Shown here: positions 47,172-53,816 of the stretch, piece by piece
Layout of the letters: every line of letters starts with the position of its first letter
Numbering within the stretch: position 1 is the stretch's first letter
Made by a program: the position numbers and the translations under genes
Assembly: GCA_937125395.1 (NCBI GenBank)
Contig: CAKZLI010000026.1
Span: 35,502 to 99,501 of the forward strand
Length of the DNA: 64,000 nucleotides
Direction: 5' to 3'
Source: an uncultured Glaciecola sp.
GTDB lineage: Bacteria; Pseudomonadota; Gammaproteobacteria; Enterobacterales; Alteromonadaceae
Notes under the pieces: generated by a model
What the model was told of the DNA's origin: nothing
Seen by the model: only the letters and a program-made list of their open reading frames with translations
Databases searched by the model: none

Positions 47172-47663
47172 CTAGCAACTCGCTGTTTTAAGCACAACGA
47201 CAGGAGATGAGTTGGCATCTACCGCATCAGTATATAAAACATGACAATGTGTAGCATCATTGGTGGCAACATATGCAGCTTGACCTGTTAATGACACCGT
47301 GAACTGAGTGTTACCCACTTTGGCTAACGTAAAATCAGCGCCATCCACATCTACCCATTTTTGTAGGTTAGCAATGGTAATGGTGTTCGATAATGGATAG
47401 CCGTATTTGATATCAACGGTGCTTGCTGTTCCGCTTTGACTAACATCAACCGCATCAGAGGCTGCACGCTGTTTGCCTTTAAGTGCCGCTTTGGCATAGA
47501 CCAGAGTTGCGCCACTTTCTAAAGACGCTTTAACGCCTGCAAGTGTTGAAATTTTGGCATCGCCCTGCATGTCCATAAAACGTGGCGCTGCAGTAACGGC
47601 TAGAATACCAAGAATGACGATCACGATGATCAGTTCGATGAGTGTAAAACCACGTTGTTTCAT
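47172..47663 (-). CDS. mshA: Major MSHA pilin MshA
   Basis: A 163-residue type IV pilin. MKQRGFTLIELIIVIVILGI is the leader and N-terminal helix. The C-terminal domain has YGYPLSNTITIANLQKWVDV and ends CHVLYT...TASC, giving the pilin disulphide pair. AAAGGA lies before the ATG. The upstream gap (47664-47778) holds two inverted repeats (47723-47743 and 47754-47774) and probably the mshA promoter. With mshG interrupted, the pilin may be made but not assembled. Confidence 0.95.
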   Translation of the reverse strand: MKQRGFTLIELIIVIVILGILAVTAAPRFMDMQGDAKISTLAGVKASLESGATLVYAKAALKGKQRAASDAVDVSQSGTASTVDIKYGYPLSNTITIANLQKWVDVDGADFTLAKVGNTQFTVSLTGQAAYVATNDATHCHVLYTDAVDANSSPVVVLKTASC

Positions 47664-47722
47664 ATTTATTCCTTTAAAAGTGACGTAATTGATTAGAGTA
47701 TTAAAATATAAATTCTCTAGTG

Positions 47723-47774
47723 TTTTTATCGGTAAGATAAAAATTTTGTTTAGTCATTATTCATTAAATAATGA
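47723..47774. repeat. Two AT-rich inverted repeats upstream of mshA
   Basis: TTTTTATC-GGTAA-GATAAAAA at 47723-47743 and TCATTATT-CATTA-AATAATGA at 47754-47774, between the mshG stop and mshA. They may include a terminator of the upstream genes and operator sites for the mshA promoter. No function is shown. Confidence 0.35.
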
Positions 47775-47778
47775 TGAT

Positions 47779-48442
47779 TTAGCCTTTAATTGCACCCATC
47801 ATGTCCCACATCGGGGTAAATATACCTAGGGCGAGCACCAATACCATGCCGGCTACAATAGAAATTAAAATCGGTTCTATTTTGGCGGTTAAATTTTGTA
47901 AGTCATAGTCAACCTCACGTTCATAATAGCTACCTACCTCGGTTAATAATTCGTCAATGCGCCCGGTTTCTTCACCGACCGTGATCATTTGCATCACCAA
48001 GGGTGTAAACAGACCACTATTGGCCGCGACTCTTGAGAGATTTTCACCGCGTTCGATATTGGTGCGCATAATCATGATTTTTTCGGCCATGTAGCGATTA
48101 TTGACAGCCTCAGCAACTAAGCTAAGCGACGAGTTTAATGGCACACCGGCAGTCAGCATCATTGCAAAGCTGCGTGAAAAACGACTCAATAAGGACCGTT
48201 GAAAAATACTCCCGACAATCGGTAAATTTAATTTCAATTTATCCCAGTTGTACGCTCCACTATCGGTATGTAAATATTTATAAGTCCCGAATATAATTGC
48301 GCTCAAGCCAATTACTAAGTAGTGCCATTGGTAAATAAAAAACTCGGAAGTGCTTAATAATATACGCGTCATCAAGGGTAGTTCCGCGCCAAATTTTTTA
48401 AACATATCTGCAAAAATAGGGATGACCATCACATTCATAATC
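47779..48442 (-). pseudogene. mshG: 3' part of mshG, separated by the integrated element
   Basis: The C-terminal 219 codons of the MSHA inner-membrane platform protein (PilC/GspF family). From the junction it reads IMNVMVIPIFADMFKKFGAE, with the second GspF domain and the final membrane helices intact (MVLVLALGIFTPMWDMMGAI). An ATG at 48438 opens a frame, but the base sequence just upstream is element DNA with no ribosome site. The reading frame joins exactly to the 5' part at 58549 when the 8-bp repeat TCATAATC is merged, giving a 407-residue MshG. Not expected to function alone, because it lacks the first cytoplasmic domain. Confidence 0.93.
48435..48442 (+). repeat. attL: Left attachment core of the mshG element
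   Basis: TCATAATC, identical to 58549-58556. To its left is mshG; to its right the sequence continues as the 3' half of a tRNA. This is the crossover core shared by the element and mshG. Confidence 0.85.
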
Positions 48443-48478
48443 GGCAGGTCCCCTGTTCAAGTCAGGGTCGGGCCACCA
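48435..48478 (+). other. tRNA 3' half (CAT anticodon) carried at the end of the element
   Basis: 44 bases corresponding one-for-one to tRNA positions 33-76: T33, anticodon CAT, A37, A38, stem TCGGC, variable AGGTC, T arm CCCTG-TTCAAGT-CAGGG, acceptor TCGGGCC, A73 and CCA. A T tract follows, like a tRNA-gene terminator. The 5' half is missing. TCATAATCG, GGTC, TTCAAGTC and GGGCCACCA resemble tRNA-Ile2(CAU) more than elongator tRNA-Met. Tyrosine integrases that target anticodon loops carry such a half so the tRNA is rebuilt on insertion. Not a functional tRNA here. Confidence 0.9.
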
Positions 48479-48700
48479 TTTTTTTCTTCGATACTTTTCC
48501 ATAGTTTATACATACTCAAGATGGTTTTGACTGCCTTATCAAAGCAACTTTGAATGTAATTTATCTTAATACTCGAGCTATGTGGGCTCTCTTTATTTGT
48601 AATGAAATAAGATTATATCATTTACCATATTTTCTATATAAAAAACCCAGCAAATGCTGGGCTTGTAAATTCTAAAATCATTTTCTAGATTATGAAAAAT
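48479..48700. other. Left-end non-coding region of the element
   Basis: About 220 bases between the tRNA half and the first cargo stop. It starts with a T tract and contains the terminator at 48639-48663. No gene is visible. Integrase arm sites might lie here, but I see no clear repeats. Confidence 0.5.
48639..48663 (-). terminator. Rho-independent terminator of the cargo operon
   Basis: On the minus strand CCCAGCA and TGCTGGG form a 7-bp stem with a tiny loop, followed by a run of T (complement of the A tract at 48639-48645). It lies 38 bases after the stop of the large lipoprotein gene and would stop the operon before the mshG fragment. Confidence 0.8.
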
Positions 48701-50398
48701 CTACTTATACGCAGAAAATCTATCTTCCATAAGCATATACATAGAACATTCTTGACTCATCTCATTTGAATAATTAGAACTTGGCACACCAAGCATCTTA
48801 ATTAATCCAAAATTCGGTTTATTTTCTAAATCAATTATAGCTTTTTCCTGTTCCTCAATTGTCAGAGGAGAAGCTTCTTTAAATAATCTCCATTGTTTTT
48901 CTGTTTCTTTATGCTGATCCTTTGTAATGTAAACTGACATATAGCCTTCTCTTGACGTGTAGCATGCTTTATACTGAAGATATGCTACATAAGCTGACTG
49001 AAAATTTTGTATTAACTTATTTTTTTCATCACTTTTTACTTTTATTTCTCGCAAACTATCAATTTTATCAAAATTATTAGCTACAATATTTTTATACTTT
49101 TCTACAATCACTTTTTCCCGGTCATTTAATTTTACTAATTCTAATGTTTTAAACATAAAATCAAATTGCTCAATAGTAAAATCACTATCAATAATTCTAG
49201 ATTCGATATCTTTAGTTCCCGAAATGCCCTCTAACAAATTGTTCTTAATTGCATTAAATAATGAATCAAAATAAACATTAGCGTTTAGTGGGGGATAACC
49301 GTAATATGTTGTAAATAAAATTTCTTCAAATAACCTTTCATAGATTGAATTAATATAAGTCTGTAAAATCACCTTGTTGAGTTTATTATTTTTTATATAT
49401 TCAGTCACCTTATGCGAACTTGGTGTTATATTATTTAAATATATTTTCATCTTTGTAATTTCAGAAATATTCAATTTTAAAAATTCATTACTCGGATTCA
49501 GTAAAATTAAAGAAGAATCAACAACTTTAGAGCCATCAGAGTTCATTTTAAAAGTAAAGCCATGAAGATTCGCAACAAACTCAGCAAGTTTCATGCTGTT
49601 TTCTTTTTTTAAGTCTGAAGAACAGATATTAAAATCAAGAAATTTGTTTAAAAGTTTTTTTTGTTGAATTGATGTAGGTTCTAGATCATTTAAACAAATA
49701 TCGCCAATCCTTTTTTTTATTTTTTTAAAATATGATGGCGTCGACATAATATTAACTTGCGATAACCATTCATTTAAATTTTTATGGAAAAAATTATTAT
49801 TATAATAATTAAAAGAATCTTTTAAACGGTTTGTGTAATTAAGGCTATATTGGTCTAATTTAAAATCTTCATCATCCACATACATTGATTTTTTAAAAGG
49901 TATTTCAAAAACTAAGTTTTCACTTTTTTCCATAGCAAATGTTTTAATAGCTTTATCTAAATCTTCAAATCTAATTCTATCAGAAGTGTTGTCACCTACA
50001 TCAATATAATAAGTAGGATCACTATATCTATAATGATCTTTATATTCGTGCCAAAATCTATAGAAGTTTTCATATTGGAAGGTTTCAGATCTAACACCCT
50101 CTTTTAAGTTGATATTTTTCCCCCAAGAGTAGGCATAGTACAAAATTTCAGATTCATCAAAATTGACTAATTCACTATTTAGTTCAACTTCAGTCAGTAT
50201 TTTTTTTTGAGAATTTGATTTATGATTAACTGAACTTTCTAATTTATCTAATTCACTTTTAATAGATTTTTCTAAATTAGCCAAATCACTACTAATTTCT
50301 TTTATAGTACTTGAGCAACCTATAGAAAAAGCTAATAACGAACTTATTAAAACTATTCTAATTGAACAATGTTTATTTCTTAATTTATCTAATTTCAT
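48701..50398 (-). CDS. Large lipoprotein of unknown function (element cargo)
   Basis: A 565-residue protein that I do not recognise. A basic N terminus and hydrophobic stretch end in FSIGCSS, a probable lipoprotein signal with Cys28, followed by a coiled-coil-like segment (about 33-60: SSDLANLEKSIKSELDKLES). The rest is mostly helical, rich in Lys, Asn, Ser and Tyr, with no enzyme motif that I can identify. Very AT-rich codons. It is the last gene of the leftward cargo set. An inverted repeat (50463-50480) lies in the 130-base gap upstream, suggesting its own promoter. It could be an outer-membrane or periplasmic partner of the two membrane proteins upstream. Confidence 0.75.
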   Translation of the reverse strand: MKLDKLRNKHCSIRIVLISSLLAFSIGCSSTIKEISSDLANLEKSIKSELDKLESSVNHKSNSQKKILTEVELNSELVNFDESEILYYAYSWGKNINLKEGVRSETFQYENFYRFWHEYKDHYRYSDPTYYIDVGDNTSDRIRFEDLDKAIKTFAMEKSENLVFEIPFKKSMYVDDEDFKLDQYSLNYTNRLKDSFNYYNNNFFHKNLNEWLSQVNIMSTPSYFKKIKKRIGDICLNDLEPTSIQQKKLLNKFLDFNICSSDLKKENSMKLAEFVANLHGFTFKMNSDGSKVVDSSLILLNPSNEFLKLNISEITKMKIYLNNITPSSHKVTEYIKNNKLNKVILQTYINSIYERLFEEILFTTYYGYPPLNANVYFDSLFNAIKNNLLEGISGTKDIESRIIDSDFTIEQFDFMFKTLELVKLNDREKVIVEKYKNIVANNFDKIDSLREIKVKSDEKNKLIQNFQSAYVAYLQYKACYTSREGYMSVYITKDQHKETEKQWRLFKEASPLTIEEQEKAIIDLENKPNFGLIKMLGVPSSNYSNEMSQECSMYMLMEDRFSAYK

Positions 50399-50462
50399 GA
50401 TAATTCCATACTTATTATTATTGTTTGATTTATTGCTAATTTTTATATTTTTTGATCTGAGA

Positions 50463-50480
50463 AATTTTCGTAGGAAAATT
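50463..50480. promoter_or_regulatory. Inverted repeat AATTTTC-GTAG-GAAAATT upstream of the large lipoprotein
   Basis: A 7-bp perfect inverted repeat with GTAG centre, about 65 bases before the start at 50398. A near copy is at 52073-52090 between the divergent membrane-protein and peroxidase genes. The two together suggest a shared operator for the cargo. Confidence 0.45.
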
Positions 50481-50530
50481 AGTACTAGATTAATAAACTC
50501 GATATTACAAATTACGCTCTAAATTCACTA

Positions 50531-50968
50531 TTACAAAATGTCAGTTAAAAGCACCCAATTGCCATCATTAACTTCAAATTCCAATGCTTTGACTACGTCT
50601 TTAGAGCTGTAAATCCCCATTACTTTTCCTCCCTGCTTCCAGCTTACCTCACATGTTTTAATTATGGAGTCGTTATCGGGGCTACAGTCATAACTAACAA
50701 CCAATATAGACAAATCTTGGATATTCATCATTTCGGCACTTTGCTTTATATTTTCTATATGTTGAAGTTTTTCCTCTTCATTCGGGAACATTCCAGGTAA
50801 ATTAGCCAGTGGCATCTGACTCTCTATAAATGCCTGTTGCATGGCGTTTAGTTGCGCTTTAGCAGAAGTGATCATAGAGCTCTCAATTTTGCTTTTTTGA
50901 AAATCAACTGGCTCTGAGCATGCCGCAATAGACATTGCTGCAATTAATGTTATAAATGGTAATTTCAT
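50531..50968 (-). CDS. Small lipoprotein (element cargo)
   Basis: A 145-residue predicted lipoprotein. The signal peptide ends with the lipobox IAAC (Cys17) followed by Ser-Glu, favouring the outer membrane. The mature part has a helix with SAKAQLNAMQQAF and a C-terminal beta region with two cysteines (YDCSPD and KTCEVSW) that could form a disulphide. VNDGNWVLLTD near the end recalls small envelope proteins with a DUF4878-like/NTF2-like fold, but I cannot confirm this. It starts eight bases after the stop of the upstream membrane protein. Confidence 0.75.
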   Translation of the reverse strand: MKLPFITLIAAMSIAACSEPVDFQKSKIESSMITSAKAQLNAMQQAFIESQMPLANLPGMFPNEEEKLQHIENIKQSAEMMNIQDLSILVVSYDCSPDNDSIIKTCEVSWKQGGKVMGIYSSKDVVKALEFEVNDGNWVLLTDIL

Positions 50969-50976
50969 ATGAAATC

Positions 50977-51522
50977 CTATTGTATTTTATTAAGAAAATT
51001 GGTAATTTTATTGTTGTAATATTGATTCATTTGTTTATCTATACTTCTATTACCTATGGGCGTCCAGCTTATCAGTGAGAGTTCTAATTTAACTTGCTTG
51101 ATGTTATTTTCATTTAGGTTAGATATTAAATGTTGGATTCTTTTATCTATTTCTGCTACCTGCAGTTTCTTCCTTTTTTCATCTTTCTCACCTATCTTAC
51201 CGAGTTGAGCAAAAATGCCGTTTTCGGAGTAAAACATACCGAAAAGCTCTTTGGCATCCTCTTTATCTTTCTGTGATTGAATTTCTAAAAATTGCTTATA
51301 TTGCTCTAATGTTAATTCTTCTGAACTCAAACCTGTCGGCTGCTGACGTTCATTAGGATTAATTTGTTTAACCGAACTTTTATTAAAATCTCCCCCCCCT
51401 CTGATTAAATCTAAACCGCTTAATTCATTGCGGTTTCTCTCATGCGAAATAAAAACCCAGTATGCAAATAACCCTACAATAATAAACAATAAAAAGTTTG
51501 TTAAATAAGAAGCGCTTCTCAT
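50977..51522 (-). CDS. Single-pass membrane protein (element cargo)
   Basis: A 181-residue protein with one N-terminal helix (about 8-26: TNFLLFIIVGLFAYWVF). A charged, helical remainder follows, rich in Glu, Lys and Gln and likely periplasmic or coiled coil. No known domain recognised. The ATG at 51522 overlaps the preceding stop as ATGA, so it is translationally coupled to the polytopic protein. It ends eight bases before the small lipoprotein. Confidence 0.72.
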   Translation of the reverse strand: MRSASYLTNFLLFIIVGLFAYWVFISHERNRNELSGLDLIRGGGDFNKSSVKQINPNERQQPTGLSSEELTLEQYKQFLEIQSQKDKEDAKELFGMFYSENGIFAQLGKIGEKDEKRKKLQVAEIDKRIQHLISNLNENNIKQVKLELSLISWTPIGNRSIDKQMNQYYNNKITNFLNKIQ

Positions 51523-52010
51523 CTAAAAGCTCCGCCTAGAAAAGCAAAATAAGAAATTGCCAACCCATAAATTAGAATCTCTTCGATAAAAACAAATTTA
51601 TTGGCATTTACTGCTCGGGAGGTCTCGTACTCAAACACCTGTTTCGTGAGCCACAATCTTAGAGCGTTACTTACCAGCAACATAATAACTAATGTTATTG
51701 CTGCTGATATAAATAAATTAGTTGTCGATAAAGGTGAAACCCACCAAATAATAATAGCGCAAATGTTTGATAAGCTATTTATTCCAAATGCCATTTGAAA
51801 ATTATCTTTCTTGTCTTTTTTTAAGAATTTATTTACCGACCTCCCCTCGAAAAGCGCCCAAGCCCAAACCACAGCAGAAAATATGCCAGCAGTCAAAAAA
51901 ATCGAATCACCACTAAAACCTAACATCGCTAAACCTTCAGAGTTGATCAAAAGTAGAGTTAATATAGCTACAGGTGGTGCTAAAAGACCAATTATTGGTA
52001 AAAATTTCAT
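51519..52010 (-). CDS. Polytopic membrane protein (element cargo)
   Basis: A 163-residue inner-membrane protein with about five hydrophobic segments (about 3-22, 35-55, 75-95, 97-117, 140-160). FEGRSVNKFLKKDKKDN is a basic cytoplasmic loop. Not recognised. It is the first gene of the leftward cargo operon and divergent from the peroxidase gene across a 136-base gap that holds an inverted repeat. Confidence 0.72.
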   Translation of the reverse strand: MKFLPIIGLLAPPVAILTLLLINSEGLAMLGFSGDSIFLTAGIFSAVVWAWALFEGRSVNKFLKKDKKDNFQMAFGINSLSNICAIIIWWVSPLSTTNLFISAAITLVIMLLVSNALRLWLTKQVFEYETSRAVNANKFVFIEEILIYGLAISYFAFLGGAFR

Positions 52011-52072
52011 TTATAATCCTTGCTGGGTATTTTCAATAAACTTATACAAATTTTATTTTCGTGTATATAAGA

Positions 52073-52090
52073 AATATTCGTAGGAAAATG
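52073..52090. promoter_or_regulatory. Second copy of the cargo inverted repeat
   Basis: AATATTC-GTAG-GAAAATG, sharing TTCGTAGGAAAAT with 50463-50480. It lies in the divergent gap between the membrane-protein operon and the peroxidase gene. Candidate binding site for a common regulator; no such regulator gene is in the element. Confidence 0.45.
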
Positions 52091-52146
52091 GATTAGAGAA
52101 TAATGCATTTTTTTGTTATACGTTCTTACTTTGATTATAAAGTTTT

Positions 52147-53589
52147 ATGTTTAATATGAGTTTATCAATAAGTAAGCTAGGTTTTTTATTTGCATTAACC
52201 ATTTTGGTACAATCATGTGGAGAATCATCCAATGATACTTTTCATGAAAATCCATCGTCCTTTCCTCAAACGTCACGGTATTATAATAGTGGGCTAGATC
52301 CGGAAGTTGTTAAATCCTTTGAAGAATTAGAAACACTGATGATAGCTGCGTCACCCGATGGTACTTTAGCTGGATTCAAAATGCCTACTGACACTGAATA
52401 TGAAAAAATTCCAGCCGACCCTAAAAATCCCATTACAATGGAAAAAATAGAACTAGGTAAATTGATTTTTCATGAGACAGGTATCACTGCCGGTATTTCT
52501 AATATGAAAAACACTTGGTCTTGTGCAAGTTGTCATCATGCTAAAGCTGGCTTTAAAGCAGGAATATCCCAAGGAATAGGTGAAGGAGGTCAAGGTTTTG
52601 GAAACGCTGGGGAGGAACGAACAGTCATTCCGGGTATGGAAGGTATTGCGGACGTACAACCTATTGCGACACCGACAGTATTAAATACTGCTTATCAAGA
52701 GGTAATGTTATGGAATGGTCAATTTGGAAATCAACTCAATGGTATCATAAACTCTAATATTAATGATGATATTTTAAGTACTGAGAGTACACCAAAAACA
52801 GCCAACAAATTTGGTTTAAGTGGCTTAGAAACTCAAGTTATCGCGGGTTTTGGCGTACATCGTTTAGATGTTAGCGAAACTTCAATATTAAGGTCTAACT
52901 CTAGTTATATCGAACTATTTAATCTTGCATTTCCAGATGGGTATGATGACTTATTAGTCGCTACATCAAAAGCAATAGCAGCATACGAGAGATCAATCTT
53001 AGCAAACAATTCACCATTTCAAATGTGGTTGCAGGGGCAAAATGTGTCAATGAGTTATGATGAAATTGAAGGGGCTAAAGTTTTTTTTGGAAAAGCCAGA
53101 TGTTCAAATTGCCATACAGGTCCAGCTTTGTCATCTCCTCTAGGAGCGTCTGAAGATGAAATGTTCATGTCAGTTGGCTTTGGCGATTTAGACTATAATA
53201 ATGACATTATTGGTAGTATCGGTGAATCAGTTCGGTTAGGGCGAGGTGGATTTACTCAAGATGCATCTGATAATTACAAATTTAAAATTCCCACACTATA
53301 TAATTTAAAAGATACATCGGTATTTGGTCATGGTGCCTCGTTTAGAACTATTAGGGAAGTGGTTGAGTATAAATTAGTAGGAACTCCTCAGGTTGATAAT
53401 CCAAACTTAGACCGTCGATTTATTCCTATAGAATTGACTACGAAAGAAAAAGAAGAGCTTATTCTATTCCTAGAAGGTGCTTTATACGATAACGCTTTAT
53501 TCCGTTATTCAACCGAATATGTTCCATCTAAGCTATGCCCTCTAAATAACGACGCACTATCCAAACTGGATTTAGGATGTGATAACTAA
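52147..53589 (+). CDS. Di-haem cytochrome c peroxidase/MauG-like lipoprotein (element cargo)
   Basis: A 480-residue exported haem protein. A signal peptide ends in VQSC (Cys24), a probable lipobox. Two c-type haem motifs are present, CASCHH at about 126-131 and CSNCHTG at about 319-325. Later motifs FKIPTLYNLKDT and FGHGASFRTIREVV are typical of the CcpA/MauG superfamily. The family either reduces H2O2 using cytochrome electrons or, as in MauG, performs oxidative protein modification. The length exceeds classical CcpA (about 320-350). ATG 52147 or 52156 may start it. It needs the host cytochrome c maturation system. Why a mobile element carries it is unclear. Confidence 0.88.
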   Translation: MFNMSLSISKLGFLFALTILVQSCGESSNDTFHENPSSFPQTSRYYNSGLDPEVVKSFEELETLMIAASPDGTLAGFKMPTDTEYEKIPADPKNPITMEKIELGKLIFHETGITAGISNMKNTWSCASCHHAKAGFKAGISQGIGEGGQGFGNAGEERTVIPGMEGIADVQPIATPTVLNTAYQEVMLWNGQFGNQLNGIINSNINDDILSTESTPKTANKFGLSGLETQVIAGFGVHRLDVSETSILRSNSSYIELFNLAFPDGYDDLLVATSKAIAAYERSILANNSPFQMWLQGQNVSMSYDEIEGAKVFFGKARCSNCHTGPALSSPLGASEDEMFMSVGFGDLDYNNDIIGSIGESVRLGRGGFTQDASDNYKFKIPTLYNLKDTSVFGHGASFRTIREVVEYKLVGTPQVDNPNLDRRFIPIELTTKEKEELILFLEGALYDNALFRYSTEYVPSKLCPLNNDALSKLDLGCDN

Positions 53590-53726
53590 TCTAAACTAAT
53601 AGACTAAATTACAGATTCAACCGCTAGGCTTAATACATAAAAGAACATTAGCCTGAAAAAGCTAAGCAAGTTTTACATTAATCTAAAAAGTTTTAGAATC
53701 TTCAATTTAAGTTGGGGCCACTTATG

Positions 53727-53779
53727 AGGGATACCTAGAGAGTCCCTTGATGCTTTCCCTTAGGGATACCCTAGGGACC
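53727..53779. repeat. Two direct repeats AGGGATACC(C)TAG(A/G)GA with nested palindromes
   Basis: AGGGATACCTAGAGAGTCCCT at 53727-53747 and AGGGATACCCTAGGGACC at 53762-53779 lie between the converging ends of the peroxidase and polymerase-like genes. CCCTAGGG and AGGGA/TCCCT give local palindromes. An AT-rich, T-biased tract follows (53790-53820). The arrangement may be a terminator cluster or iteron-like replication sequence. Confidence 0.4.
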
Positions 53780-53816
53780 ATTAAAGACCTCTTATTATTA
53801 CCTCTTCTTATTCTTA

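Noticed and set aside
47779..48438. An independent 219-residue GspF-like gene
   Set aside because: The sequence is the exact continuation of the mshG 5' part, and the upstream DNA belongs to the element with no ribosome site.
48435..48478. A complete tRNA gene at the left end of the element
   Set aside because: Only positions 33-76 are present; the upstream sequence is mshG and cannot pair with the acceptor or complete the D arm.
49374..49565. A 63-codon plus-strand frame inside the large lipoprotein gene
   Set aside because: It is on the opposite strand of an AT-rich gene, hydrophobic by chance composition, and has no upstream signals.
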